Source: Chelydra serpentina
Taxonomy: Eukaryota; Chordata; Testudines; Chelydridae
DNA: 64,000 nt
NCBI GenBank assembly: GCA_037349315.1
Contig: JBAIAC010000027.1
Location: forward strand, 12,653,501-12,717,500
Direction: 5' to 3'
Each line of letters starts with the position of its first letter. Position 1 is the first letter of the stretch. The position numbers and the translations under genes were made by a program. The notes below the pieces were generated by a model. That model saw nothing but the letters and a program-made list of their open reading frames with translations. It was not told where the DNA came from and searched no databases. Shown here in pieces: positions 23,344-33,812 of the stretch.

Positions 23344-24238
23344 TTCAGAGTGGTGGCCGTGTTAGTCTATATCAGCAAAAACAACGAGGAGTAATTGTGA
23401 CACTTTAGAGACTAACAAATTTATTTGGGCATAAGCTTTCATGGGCTAAAACCCACGTCATCAGATGCATGAAGTGGAAAATACAGTAGGAAGATATATA
23501 TACATAGTACATGAAAAGATGGGGGTTGCCTTACCAATTCCAACAAGACAATTCAGTTAAAGTGGGCTATTATCAGCAGGAGGAAAAATCACTTTTGTAG
23601 TGGTAATCAGGGTGGCCCATTTCAAACAGTTGACAAGAAGGTGTGAGTAACAGCAGGAGGAAAATTAGCATGGGGAAATTAGTTTTTAGTTTGTGTAATG
23701 ACCCATCCACTCCCAGTCTTTATTCAGGCCTAATTTGGTGGTGTCCAGTTTGCAAATTAATTCCAGTTCTGCAGTTTCCTCACTTACAGGCAGCCCCATA
23801 ACCTGGAGCAAATACTCACCAGCAACTACACACCACACAACAAAAACACTAACCTAGGAACCTATCCCTGCAACAAACCTCGTTGCCAACTCTGTCCACA
23901 TATCTATTCAAGGGACACCATCATAGAACCTAACCACATCAGCCACACCATCAGGGGCTCGTTCACCTGCACATCTACCAATATGTTATATGCTATCATG
24001 TGCCAGCAATGCCCCTCCGCCAGGTACATTGGCCAAACTGGACAGTCTCTACGCAAAAGAATAAATGGACACAAATCAGACATCAAGAATTATAACATTC
24101 AAAAACCAGTCAGAGAACACTTTAACCTCCCTGGACACTCAATAACAGACTTAAAAGTGGCAGTTCTTCAACAAAAAAACTTCAAAAACAGACTCCAACG
24201 AGAAACTGCAGAACTGGAATTAAGAGGAGGATCATTAC
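23344..24238. mobile_element. Penelope-like element (family A), compound inverted copy
   Basis: The left part (about 23344-23796) is the element's 3' end on the minus strand: hammerhead-like region, AT-rich tail, and the last ORF codons. The right part (about 23797-24238) is the same ORF on the plus strand. It reads KPRCQLCPHIYSRDTII and then LYAIMCQQCPSARYIGQTGQ, RKRINGHKSDI and REHF, the GIY-YIG endonuclease of PLE polyproteins. Both halves overlap in the codons for AELEL. Such inverted partial duplication is characteristic of PLE insertions. The reverse transcriptase is absent and the copy is dead. Confidence 0.85.
23429..23464 (-). ncRNA. Hammerhead-ribozyme-like core in PLE family A
   Basis: On the minus strand CTGATGA (23458-23464) is followed by a stem CGTGGG/CCCATG closed by TTTTAG, then GAAA (23437-23440), then GCTTATGC, which can form a 2-bp GC/GC stem III, then C. 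All invariant core bases are present. Stem II contains one G-T pair. Hammerheads are known from PLE terminal repeats; whether this copy is active is inference. Confidence 0.6.
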
Positions 24239-24292
24239 ACCAATGCCCTATTTTCTTAAAAACCTTTTTGTCTTTCAAAAGGAGAGGGTGAA

Positions 24293-25023
24293 AGTGGGTG
24301 AGATAATATCTTTTATTGGACCTACTTGTGTTGGTGAGAGAGTCAAGCTTGCCAGCTTACCCAGAGCTCTTCTTCAGGTCTGAGAAATGTACTAAGCTAA
24401 ATACAAGGCGGAACAGAGGAGTTTACACATACTTCAAGGGACCATTTGAGGTGAAGTGGCCCGTTAATACCTCTCCAGTCGTAGTGGGGACAGGAGAAAG
24501 GGGAAAAAAGGCTGGGGGGAGTGAGTTTTAGTGGGTTATATATTGTTGCAATAAGCCTTAAATCTAGTGTGTCTGTTCAGGCCATGATTTTTAGGGTCTA
24601 GCAAAGTTATGAATTTAAGCTCCCAGGCTCGTCTTTTGACGGTGTCATGCAGGTTTCCTGTGAGGATGATGATCGGGAGGTCAGGTATAGAGTGATTGCT
24701 TTGTGAAAAGCGTCCACCCACAGGTGATACGGTATTTTTGTTTTTTATCATTTTACTGTGTCAGTATATTTGAGAGCGTAGTGATTGTCTGGTTTCACCC
24801 ACATAGTTGCTATTGTGGCATTTAGTGCACTGGAGGTTACACCCTATGTTGTGATAGGCATGTGTAGGACTCGTGGATCTTGAAAGGTGTGTTGTGGCGG
24901 GTATTGATCATCCTAGAGGTGGAGACAGGTCTGCAGGTTTTGCATCTCTTGTTCTGGCAGGATCTGGTGCTGCTTTGAGTTGGTGTGTCCTGGTCTGTGG
25001 GGAGCTTGGTTCTGATGATGAGC
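24293..25023 (-). mobile_element. Penelope-like element (family B), 3' part with GIY-YIG remnant
   Basis: Read on the minus strand, a frame near 24793-24840 gives NLQCTKCHNSNYVGETRQSL, a GIY-YIG endonuclease core with Cys pairs, interrupted by a stop soon after. A 71-aa frame follows (24536-24751, containing HSIPDLPIIIL and RAWELKFI). The 3' UTR then carries CCTGAAGAAGAGCTCTGG and CCAATAAAAGATATTATCTC, with the terminus CACCCACTTTC at about 24293. It differs clearly from family A. The 5' side is truncated near 25023. Confidence 0.8.
24342..24377 (-). ncRNA. Decayed hammerhead-like core in PLE family B
   Basis: On the minus strand CTGAAGA (24371-24377) fits the CUGANGA box and is followed by AGAGCTCTGGGTAAGCT, a possible stem II, but the next box reads GCAA where an active hammerhead needs GAAA. 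It is probably inactive. Confidence 0.4.
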
Positions 25024-25602
25024 TAGAGAGGTGTAACAACTTTACCATCCCAGAGCGCCCCCTTGTGACCTTTCCCAGTGATCTCCTGCATTCAGGCCTT
25101 GGGACTCCAGACAGATTATTTTAAAGTCCCAACTCTTTCAGGGCAATAATGTCCTTCAAGTTCCTCCGCCAGCATTAAAGCAAATATAGCAATCTTCCAA
25201 AGGTCTTCTACCTCGTCTGGGACTTCCCCTCTCCAACCAAACTAGAGTCCAAACCAAAAATACCACTGGCACCTTTGACCCCTCTTAGTTTGAGGTTTCA
25301 GCCTCACCATCCTGTCCTCAGGTTGCAGGGCCGCGAGATGTGATCCCTCGCAAGGCCCACTACAGGGGATAATCCTGCCTCCTGCAGCTATCCCTATTTT
25401 GCCCCATTCCTTTATCCCACCTCTCCTCCCAGGAGAGAGCTTCAACCCATCCTATTCCCTGAGCCTCCTCCGGAGTGACATGCACTTATTCAAGTTCCTC
25501 CCTCAACCTGGCCACACCTACCCCAGCTGTACCAGGTGAGCTCCCAGGCTCCTTAACTCTTTCTCTGCCAGTGTGAGGTTTACATACCCCATCATAGAGA
25601 GG
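25024..25602. mobile_element. LTR-like element with TG/CA ends and 8-bp direct repeat
   Basis: TAGAGAGG occurs exactly at 25024-25031 and 25595-25602, flanking a 563-bp segment from TGTAACAACTTTACC to ACCCCATCA. TG/CA ends suggest an LTR, but 8 bp is longer than usual for LTR retrotransposons (4-6), so part of the match may be chance, or the element may be of another class. It directly adjoins PLE family B. No coding sequence was seen. Confidence 0.55.
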
Positions 25603-25812
25603 AACAGGGAAGCATTTAAGGAACTACGGTGACCCAGAATGAGAAGTGTATGGGCAGATCCCTGTATCTGTAGGGAGCCCTACAGACTTCAGTGGAGCTG
25701 CATGCAGGTGCCAGGGTCCACCTGAGTGAATTTCATTGCAGGACTGGGTCCTAGGCAAGAACTAAGGTACAAAGAATATATAAGATATCAGATAAACGAT
25801 ACAAACAAGATG

Positions 25813-26397
25813 TTGTACCTGAGGCCTGGCCAGACATGAGTAAAATTAACACAATGAGGGAAGCCTCATTTCTTGGAAAATAGAATGAGGGAGATAAATG
25901 AATCATTGAAATCAGAACATTTGTGCTAAATTAAATAAGTAAACAGGGTCAATAAGCTGAGAAGACAGAATGTCTGAGCCAACTAAGATAAGAGGGAGAA
26001 TACCCAAGGAAGTATTTACTATGCATTAGATAACAAGGACAAAATAAGTTAGGAATGTAGAGATGAGTTAACGAGGAAGTGGAAACATGGATAGTGCATG
26101 GACAGAGCATGCAGTACAGGGACTGGTTCCTGCTAAGTAACCAAGCCAATCCTAAAACGTATGATACAATGTATAGTCAATGCAATGAGATGTGAAAATG
26201 TATATAAATGACAGAGTATCTGTGTAACTTTGGAGCTGTGATGTGCCCTTCATCCACCTCCACTCCTGGATTTGAGTCTGACGAATTCAGCGTAGCACTG
26301 CTGTATGCCAAATAAAGATACCCGAGTGATAAAGTCTGGAGTCAAACGGAGTTCTTGGGAAGCTGAATGGAAAGAAGTCTGGAAGGGAATCCCAACA
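25813..26397 (+). mobile_element. Probable solo LTR of an endogenous retrovirus-like element
   Basis: It runs from TGTTGTACC to GGGAATCCCAACA, with short inverted TGTTG/CAACA ends. A TATA-like TATATAAATG lies at 26201-26210 and a polyadenylation signal AATAAA at 26311-26316, the spacing expected of a U3-R-U5 layout. No target duplication or internal gag/pol region was seen, so the left border is uncertain. Confidence 0.55.
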
Positions 26398-26560
26398 GAT
26401 ATAACATAGGGCTAGTCAGTCAAATACTACACCACGCTAAACCAATAAACAAACAAGCAGCAGGCAGACACACAGGTGAGCAAGTCTATACTCAGAGCTT
26501 GGCATAGCACTCTTATACACAACAAAGCCTAGCTCTTTGCATAAGATATGTAGAGTGAAT

Positions 26561-26803
26561 GCTTGTCTACGCAGTGGAGTGATGTGCTTGGGGTGGGGGT
26601 GGGGCGTGGGGGGAGGCGTGATTTCTAAATTAAACTAATGTGCCACACATTCATTGGTCCAGTAGACCCTGCTGATGCGCACTAATGGTTCCCTACTGCA
26701 CTTTAACACAGTACTATATGAAACACAGAACATTAGTGCGCTTTAGAAATCACAGCCCTGTAGAGCGCATTACCGCCCCCTCCCTCAAATGTAGATAACC
26801 CCT
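26561..26803. mobile_element. MITE of the CTTGTCTAC type
   Basis: The ends are GCTTGTCTACGCAGTGG and AAATGTAGATAACCCC, imperfect inverted repeats. The interior has AGTGATGTGCTTGGGGTGGG, GTGATTTCTAAATTAAAC and, inverted, GCTTTAGAAATCAC, so it is a long imperfect palindrome. No coding sequence was seen. Confidence 0.6.
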
Positions 26804-27078
26804 AAGTGTCATGTTGTTCCCTGGAAGTCTGGAATCAGTTTGCATTGATATTTTAGTTCAGTGTCAAGGTTGCATGTCTGTTGTTTTAGATGTTGTAAGT
26901 AACAAGTCTGCTGAGACTTCTTTTCCTTGAACTGGACTTGAGATTAGAGTTAGAGATGGGCTGCTTTTCTCCACATTCATATTGACTTGATTTTTTTCTA
27001 ACAACATTTTAATCACACAACTCTTCTTTGTGAGCCACAGTAGAGTGACGACACATTCCCTAGAAGCTGCTGTTGAGA

Positions 27079-27756
27079 TTTCTGTAGTACGAGGAGGCCC
27101 TGAAACATAAACTCTTGTATCAGAGGCCTAGTCTGAGGCCTGAAGCCTGAACCAAAGTACTTCTAGGCATTGCTAAGCAAAAGCTGGGCTGTGAGCCAGA
27201 GGCAGGTCCCACTCACAGAAGCTGGCAAGAAAAGGTTGTTAGAAGCACGTGCGTATACACGCATAAGGGCTAACGAGAGGAACCTGTGCCAAGGCGACAT
27301 CAGAACACTCCGCAGACACAACAAGGAACGGGCAGGTGCATCTTAAAGACAGGGTCAAAAGGACAGCATGATGGATAGATTCGTTTGAACTATGATGAGT
27401 AATCTGTCCTGAACGGTATAAAAGTAGGTCCGGGAGCGCACATCTTTGTCCATCCTAGGGGGCAGTGGAAAGTCCCGCCACTGACTGAGCTGTGTCCATT
27501 GCCAGGAAGCACAAATTCGTAGTATGCCCTGTAGAGACTATAGAGGAACTATTACTGTGCTTCATTTGACAATAAACCTGGCTCGGGTTCCTTCGTATCT
27601 TACTAGAGTCTGTGGTCTTTGGGGGTTCTCTCGGGGTCTTCTGTGTTAGCGATCTGCGCAGAGCTGGGGCAGCACACAGAGGGAACACGCACGCAGCCGA
27701 CTGTTATCATCGAACAAGAGCGGAGCACCACACCGGTAGCTACCGACAACCATTTC
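27079..27756 (+). mobile_element. Solo LTR, endogenous retrovirus type, 4-bp target duplication
   Basis: A 670-bp LTR runs from TGTAGTACGAGG (27083) to CGACAACCA (27752) and is flanked by TTTC on both sides. It has a TATA box TATAAAAG at 27417-27424 and AATAAA at 27571-27576, followed by a GT-rich stretch (GAGTCTGTGGTCTTTGG). A 4-bp duplication fits gammaretrovirus-like (class I) elements. The internal proviral region is gone, as after recombination between the two LTRs. Confidence 0.75.
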
Positions 27757-28016
27757 AAATTGGTGTTGTTGCGGGTGTATTTATTTCCCCAAATATGTTG
27801 GATTTTTACTCAAACTGCACATTGCTGGTATTTTTTAATCTACTGGGTATGTGATGAACTGAAATATTGGATCTCGTGACATCCCAGAAAAAATTTGCTT
27901 TTTGACCTCTTTGCCTGCAGTCTCTCCATAACACATCTCTCTGTGTGTGTGTGTGTGTGTACATATCTTCAGATTAGCACACATTTTTATGGCACAGTTA
28001 ACACCTGCTAAAGAGG

Positions 28017-28067
<51 letters not shown>

Positions 28068-29674
28068 ACCTCTGCTGAGGAAAGGTGAGATGATGAGCAG
28101 CAGCAGGAGAAAAGTTAAACAAAAAGTCCACGATGTTTGCCGACACCCATTTATTATTGGTTCAGACAGACGGTGGTGTAGCAGCTGAGCAGAGAACACA
28201 TGTTGTGTGCAGCCAAGCACACTAATCTGATTAGCAGGTTACCGAAGGGCAGAGCTACATGAAGGATGTGGGTGAAGGGTTAACAAAAAAATCACAATTC
28301 CAACTGCAGATGTGAGGACTATTTCTGCCTCGATGATGAAATGAGTTTAGCTTTGACAGATTTGGGTCCGGAGTGCTTAACCTCCCCTGCAAGGAAATTT
28401 TGAGATGATTTGCTTTGTCAGAAGAAATCCTTGCTGGTGTGCACCTTCCCATACATATTAAGACTTAGCTGGTGGCAGAGCACAAAGGCTCCTTGAAAAT
28501 CACTTGCTGTAAAATGTTGTGCATTTTCTGTGCTTTGTGGGTTTCCTAGATTGCATAGTTATTCTGTAAGTACAGCAAACTTCCGGAATCTGGGACAGTG
28601 TAAAGACTGGCACCTGGATGCTATGGTGATAGATGCAATAGGAAAACCTAAATTAAAGCAGCCTAATTCAGCGGTGACATAAATGGAGGGGTCACTCAGT
28701 TGGACATGGGTACGCTGCAAGTTGCACAGATTTGGCATTCACTGTAAAATGAGTGTGCTTTAAAACAGGGGGCAGAAAGGGATTGCAGCAAAGAAGGCAA
28801 CGAAGAGGGGAGTGTAAGATAAAGCAAGTTTTTCCTCTGCTTCGGGCCCAAACTTGGTCCCACTGTGATTCCTGTTGCCTCTGATAGCACAAGGATTTGA
28901 CACTTTACTTGATACTTTCCTGTTACCTTTATCTCGTACCCAGATGCTTAGAACCCAGGGAAAACCAGTAGGCAAAAATGAAGCCATTTTTATTTATTTC
29001 CAGTCCTCTTTTTTTTTGAAGAATAAGGGGCCTCTCTGTCCTCCTCCACAAAAGAAAGTGGGTGCAAAGTTAATGCAGGGCATAACCATCCAGAAAAGCT
29101 GAGACGGAGAAAGAACCCTGTCTGGTGCATCTGATCCTGCATCAGGCAATGGGTGCACCAGGTGCCATCTAATGTCAACGTCTGTGTTTGCAGTAACAAA
29201 TGCTTCAAGGGTAACATCAGTACAGACATCTGAAAACTTTTTGTAAAGAAGCAGCATGCTCTCTTCCAGGTTCCTTTTCAGACACTCGCCATTAACAAAA
29301 TAGGCTTTTTATGCTTCTGTGGTGTAAGTTATCAGCTATTCATTTCGCTCTGTTCTATTTACATGATGCACCCTTGCCAAGAGCTAAATGCTTTCAATGA
29401 GAACAATGCATTACATGTTACTGGTTTGGAAGGGACCCCTCCGTATTTCTTTACAGTGATGTTTTGCAATAATGAAGATAGGGAGTCCTGAATCTTTCCA
29501 AAACGTATGGATCTCTCCAGGAGGATATTCTTTCTGCAGGATTTGGGGTTTTTCTTTTTTAAGAGAGAGTAAAGCACTGCTTCTGTACACTGCTCTCATA
29601 GAACTGTTTGTTAAAACTATTCCTAGCTGGGAATGAAGTATGGAAATGCAGGAATGCCTCATTTACACAGCTAG
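27757..29674. other. Intronic sequence with microsatellites, no gene
   Basis: A TG run at 27941-27960 and a CA run at 28020-28066 lie 60 bp apart and can pair with each other. Frames of 64-87 aa on both strands at 28690-29660 overlap heavily and show no domain. Confidence 0.5.
28020..28066. repeat. (CA)n microsatellite
   Basis: About 47 bp of nearly pure CA dinucleotides. The minus frame crossing it is simply a Val-Cys repeat. Confidence 0.97.
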
Positions 29675-29746
29675 GGGCCTGATTCAAACCCCAGAAAAAT
29701 CAACGGGAGCCTTTCCATTTATTTCCATGGGCTTTGGATCAGGCTC
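29675..29746. repeat. Palindromic dyad repeat (GGGCCTGATTC type)
   Basis: GGGCCTGATTCAAACCCC at the left pairs imperfectly with GGGCTTTGGATCAGGCTC at the right, with TTTATTTCCATGGGC between. Similar arms occur at 51230, 54786 and 54866, so this is a dispersed self-complementary repeat. Confidence 0.5.
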
Positions 29747-29795
29747 AAATACAAGTTCCATAAAGGCTTCAGTGTTTCTGGAGATCTGCCGCTAT

Positions 29796-29883
29796 GCGCC
29801 AGATCTTCAGCTGCTATAAATGGGCATAACTCCTTTCACTTCAATGGAGCTACACGGATTGACATCAGCTGAGGATCAGACCC
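29796..29883. repeat. Palindromic dyad repeat (AGATCCTCAGCTGG type), complete
   Basis: The left arm GCGCCAGATCTTCAGCTG pairs with the right arm CAGCTGAGGATCAGACCC. The middle AACTCCTTTCACTTCAATGG AGCT is also self-complementary. The whole copy is about 88 bp. Other copies are at 12216, 52237 and 60253. Confidence 0.65.
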
Positions 29884-30019
29884 TATACATAAAAAAAATT
29901 ATCAGTATCTACATAGATGTGATGTATGTATGTGTAGGTATATATCAACATTTCAATGAATATATAAAGCATTCATAGCAAGGATAATTAATCATGGGAA
30001 CATCTTACCTACAGTTGTG

Positions 30020-30185
30020 GCGCATTCCCCATCACTGGTAATTTTTAAAGCAAGACTGGATGCTTTTCTAAATGATATGTTCTAGTGAAAACAGGAATTA
30101 TTACGGGGAAGTCCTATGAAGGAGGCAAGATCAGATGATCACTGTGGACCCTTCTAGCTTTACCCTATCAATCTGTACTCTATGT
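30020..30185 (+). mobile_element. CR1 LINE 3' end
   Basis: CCCCATCACTGGTAATTTTT is followed by AAGCAAGACTGGATGCTTTT, the last codons of ORF2 (PSL-IFK-RLD-F type), then AGATCAGATGATCACTGTGG ACCCTTCTAG. It matches the end of the longer copy at 42370-43432 in order and wording. Confidence 0.75.
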
Positions 30186-32613
30186 CTGTATATAAGACAC
30201 CATCACTTTACATTTTGCTATAAAATAGGTAATTTTATGGGCTTATCGCTCATGCGGTTTTGTTAATGATCATTTTTCCTCTTAAACCTGTATAGTGGAA
30301 GCAGATCAGTTGTAGAGGAAAAAGAGGGAGCTAGTTTTATGAAAACAAAGGAGCAAATGTGGTTTACAGTTTATTACTATTCCTGTTTCTCCTGCAGATG
30401 TTTCAACATCTAAAGGACTTTACTTTTTAAATATATTATTTTCCTTGACACTCAGTAGTTATGATTGGTTTTAGATAAACACCAGTTGTGGTAGTATAAC
30501 TGAAAATAATGACATGTTGTAGATATTGTATTATGCATTCAGCTTTATAGGGCGTGGCTAATAACCATGTCACAGAACTCTTCTCAGTAAAACTGTGAGA
30601 AAGTTTTGCAGTGACAGCAAAACTGACTATTTCTGGCTTCATACTGAGTTTGTACAAAAGGATAAAAACCATCTGAAATGTTACAAGTCTTCAGAATTTT
30701 CCATTAGCAAAAAAGCTGTTTTCACTTTTAAAATGTCACAAAAATGCTTCTATGCAAAACCCATAAATATATGTACTACTATGCAAACAATAGGAAACAC
30801 AATTCTGATTAAATCAAACTAGCTCATGTTTGCACTTCCCGTGTTTTTGTGTGCATGTGACATTCATCGCATTTCATAACCTGAGCTTGGCTATGAGGTT
30901 CTGGGCAGGAAAATGCAGGAGCAACTTGGTATAAGATTATCATCCTCAGATACATCATGTCACCCCAAGCTGGAAATGTGTATATTATTTTGTAAGTGAG
31001 GGTCTGACTTAATAAAAATATAGAACCATAGCCTCCTGTGACCTTGCAGAGACTCCTATGGTTCAGAAACTAGATATGTATTATATTTCATTGGGTCCTA
31101 AAGGTCAATACGTTTTATTCGCTCATACATGTGTGTGTGTCTGTCTGAAAGAGGCGGGGGCTTAAGGAGAGACAAACAATACACACCAAAGACCAATTTA
31201 AATGGCAATTCCTAATCTGGCCATTTTTAATGCGAGGTTTACAACTATTCATATTTCCCTTCAGAGCATACATTTTGCTTATAATTCTGAAAAGGGTGGT
31301 GGTGGGGAGAAGGGGACTCCATTTAAGTGTCATTCTCATGGAATGGAAAGTAAATTTGCTTTCAATGGGGGCATTTAGGAAAATGCTTAACAATAGCGGT
31401 TGAGATTTTGGAGGACCCTGTGGATTTAGACACATAATGCCTACTGCTACCTCCTCTTACGCAAAGCCACCCTTCAAACTCTCTGATGTGGCTTACCCCC
31501 CAGCACTTGCAAGGCAAGGGAAAGAACTCATTTACTCAGGTTCTGCACAAGTATGGGAGGTGAGTAACTCATTGTCTCCTGGCTAGAGGTAGACTGAGGG
31601 AGGTAATGGGGAGACAGGTCTCTCTGATAAAGAAAGGTATCGGCCTAGGGCTTAACAGGCAGGATACACCGGGGAGTATAGCCTGAGGGGGTGGAAGGGC
31701 TATTAATTTGAAGACTTGTTTGAATCTTTATTGGACTTATTCAGGCCAGAAGGAGCTTAAACTTCTATGCGATTTGGCGAGAGCGTCAAGCCACAGAATA
31801 CTCTGAAGGGGAGTCAGGAGAAGAGACAGTCAGAGAAAGGCCATTGCTGATCCAAAAGAGATCTCCGCAGGGGCTGCTAGTTGAGGACTCTCTGCAATGC
31901 TGTGACCAGGGTTGAGGGGGCGCCCACGTGGCGAGGACATGCTCTCACACTCTCTCAGCTCCCTCCCTCGCCCCATTCACCTGTTGTTTGTCCTCATCTG
32001 GAAGCATTTCCCGCCCACACCAAAGAATACAAATAAATCAACCACAACAATTAAAAACAAACAAAAACCGTGGAGTGGGAACTCATGCTCCCCTTCCCTC
32101 AAATAATACACACACAGAAAGAAAACCTTTCCATCCTGGTCTAGACCACCAGAAAATGAATAGGAGTATGAATACAAGCTATTGGTCCTCCTACCCAACT
32201 CCTCCTAGCCCTGGGGAGCAGAGAGTTAACATTCTGTGCAGCTTTCGCTATTGCTGAGTATGCTCATGCGCTAGGAAAAAACCAACATTTATTATTTAAT
32301 GGCAGCCCTTCAACTTAAAAGGTAGTTTTCTTTTTAATGCTCGCAAATGCGGCTTTTATATCGTACAAATGCTAATCCCCAGTGAACAGCCATTTGCTAC
32401 TCTTATGTAATCTAAGCAGACAACATAACTCTGACAAGACCAGACACGACACTCCGCCTTAAATTTGGCAAAAGGAGCAGATGATCTAAATGAACACGTT
32501 TGAAAGGCTTTGTTAAATGGCTCAGTCTCTAGGTTTTCACTGACAGCAACACTGTGGTTGCATTGTCCCAGCTCAGAAAGGTGCATTCACGATTGCTTTA
32601 GCTGTACTAACTT
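30186..32613. other. Intronic sequence with no recognised gene
   Basis: Frames up to 109 aa overlap on both strands at 31115-32260 and show no domain. The purine-rich block 31560-31920 ends GTTGAGGGGGCGCCCACG and may be an old LTR, but no ends were found. Position 32280-32460 is AT-rich and non-repetitive. Confidence 0.4.
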
Positions 32614-32730
32614 TTGGTACATTGGCCAAACCGGACAGTCTCTATGCAAAAGAATAAATGGACACAAATCTGACATCAGGAATCATAACATTCCAAAACC
32701 AGTAGGAGAACACTTCAACCTCTATAATCA

Positions 32731-33040
32731 CTCAGCCCAGGGCTACACTTGGGGGGGGGGAGGGACGTCGATCTACGATACGCAGCTTCAGCTACGTGAA
32801 TAACGTAGCTGAAGTCGGCGTATCGTAATCGACTTACCTGGCCGTGAGGACGGTGGCGAGTCGATCGCTGCCGCTCCCACGTCGACTCCGCTTCCACCTT
32901 TCGATGAGGTGGATTTCCGGAGCCGAGAGGGAGCGCTTTCGGGGATCAATTAATCGCGTCTAAACGAGACGCGAAAAATCGATCCCCGATAGATCGATTG
33001 CTACCCGCCGATCCGGCGGGTAGTGAAGACAAGCCCTCAG
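32731..33040. mobile_element. CpG-rich MITE inserted in the PLE, 5-bp duplication CTCAG
   Basis: CTCAG occurs at 32731-32735 and again at 33036-33040, whereas the uninterrupted PLE copy reads CACTCAATAACAG there, so the insertion is 300 bp. The ends CCCAGGGCTACACTT and GTGAAGACAAGCC are imperfect inverted repeats. It holds three strong stem-loops: CTTCAGCTACG/CGTAGCTGAAG near 32786-32813, CGCGTCT/AGACGCG near 32954-32973, and TACCCGCCG/CGGCGGGTA at 33002-33022. It is much richer in CpG than its surroundings. Confidence 0.85.
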
Positions 33041-33409
33041 TGACAGACTTAAAAATGGCAATTCAACAGAAAAGCTTCAAAAACAGACTCCAACGAGAAG
33101 CTGCTGAATTTGAATTAATATGCAAACTAGATACCATTAATTTAGGTTTGAACAGAGACTGGGAGTGGCTCGGTCATTACGTTAATTGAATCTATTTCCC
33201 CTAGTTTAGAATCCTAGTTAAGTACCCTCACACCTTTGTGTCAACTGTCTGTAATGGCCCATCTTGATTATCACTTCAAAAGTTTTTTTTCCCTTGCTAT
33301 TAGTTCCTCTCAATTAATTAGACTCTTACAGTTGGTATGGTTACTTCCACCTTTTCATGTTTCTCTGAATGTATAAATATCCTCTTACTGTATGTTCCAT
33401 TCTATGCAT

Positions 33410-33445
33410 CCGAAGAAGTGGACTGTAGTCCACGAAAGCTTATGC
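33410..33445 (+). ncRNA. Hammerhead-like core in PLE family A, one core change
   Basis: CCGAAGA (33410-33416) differs from CUGANGA only at the second base. It is followed by a perfect 6-bp stem GTGGAC/GTCCAC with a TGTA loop, then GAAA and GCTTATGC. The compensated stem with intact GAAA suggests descent from a functional motif; the U-to-C change would be expected to reduce activity. Confidence 0.5.
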
Positions 33446-33553
33446 TGAAATAAATTTGTTAGTTTCTAAGGTGTCACATGCAAACATTCCTCAAAGAATC
33501 CTTTATGTTTTCGCCTAACCCAAGACACAGTCCAAGATCATGAAAAGATTCAC

Positions 33554-33812
33554 TAAGGGCTTGTCTACACTTGAAACACTACAGCAGCACAGCCTACACA
33601 TTACCTATGCCAACAGGAGGGGTTCTCCCATCAGGATAGGTAATCACCTCCCCAAGAGGTGATAGCTATGTTGACGGAAGAATTCTGCCCTCGAATTAGT
33701 GCTGTCTACACAGGGACTTAGGTCAGTTTAACTACACTGCTCAGGGGTATGGATTTTTCACACCCCTGAGTGACGTAGTTGCGTTTAATTTTCTAGTGTA
33801 GACCAGGCCTAA
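33554..33812. mobile_element. MITE with TAA flanks (PIF/Harbinger-like)
   Basis: Ends GGGCTTGTCTACACTTG and CTAGTGTAGACCAGGC are inverted repeats flanked by TAA on both sides (33554-33556 and 33810-33812). A 3-bp TWA duplication is typical of PIF/Harbinger transposons. The same family recurs inside another element at 63297-63514, and both share CTTGAAACACTNCAGCAGCA. Confidence 0.75.

Larger units (their letters stand above)
32614..33478 (+). mobile_element. Penelope-like element (family A), 5'-truncated and split by a MITE
   Basis: It begins at the YIG half of the endonuclease (YIGQTGQSLCKRINGHKSDI) and, after the insertion at 32736-33035, continues TDLKMAIQQKSFKNRLQREA and EFELICKLDTINLGL. 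The 3' UTR follows with CGAAGAAGTGGACTGTAGTC, CACGAAAGCTTATGC and AATAAATTTGTTAGTTTC, ending AAGGTGTCAC. The copy lacks everything 5' of YIG. Confidence 0.85.

Noticed and set aside
23983..24291. Possible host GIY-YIG nuclease gene
   Set aside because: The frame is part of a dead PLE: it lacks the reverse transcriptase, is joined to an inverted fragment, and has truncated siblings at 32614 and 57791.
24342..24377. Active hammerhead in PLE family B
   Set aside because: The GAAA box reads GCAA, so this copy would not be expected to cleave; kept only as a decayed motif.
27083..27752. Intact endogenous retrovirus
   Set aside because: Only the LTR is present, with the duplication directly on both sides; no gag, pol or env sequence was seen in or next to it.
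28020..28066. CRISPR-like array
   Set aside because: It is a simple dinucleotide repeat in vertebrate DNA; no spaced repeats were found anywhere in the window.
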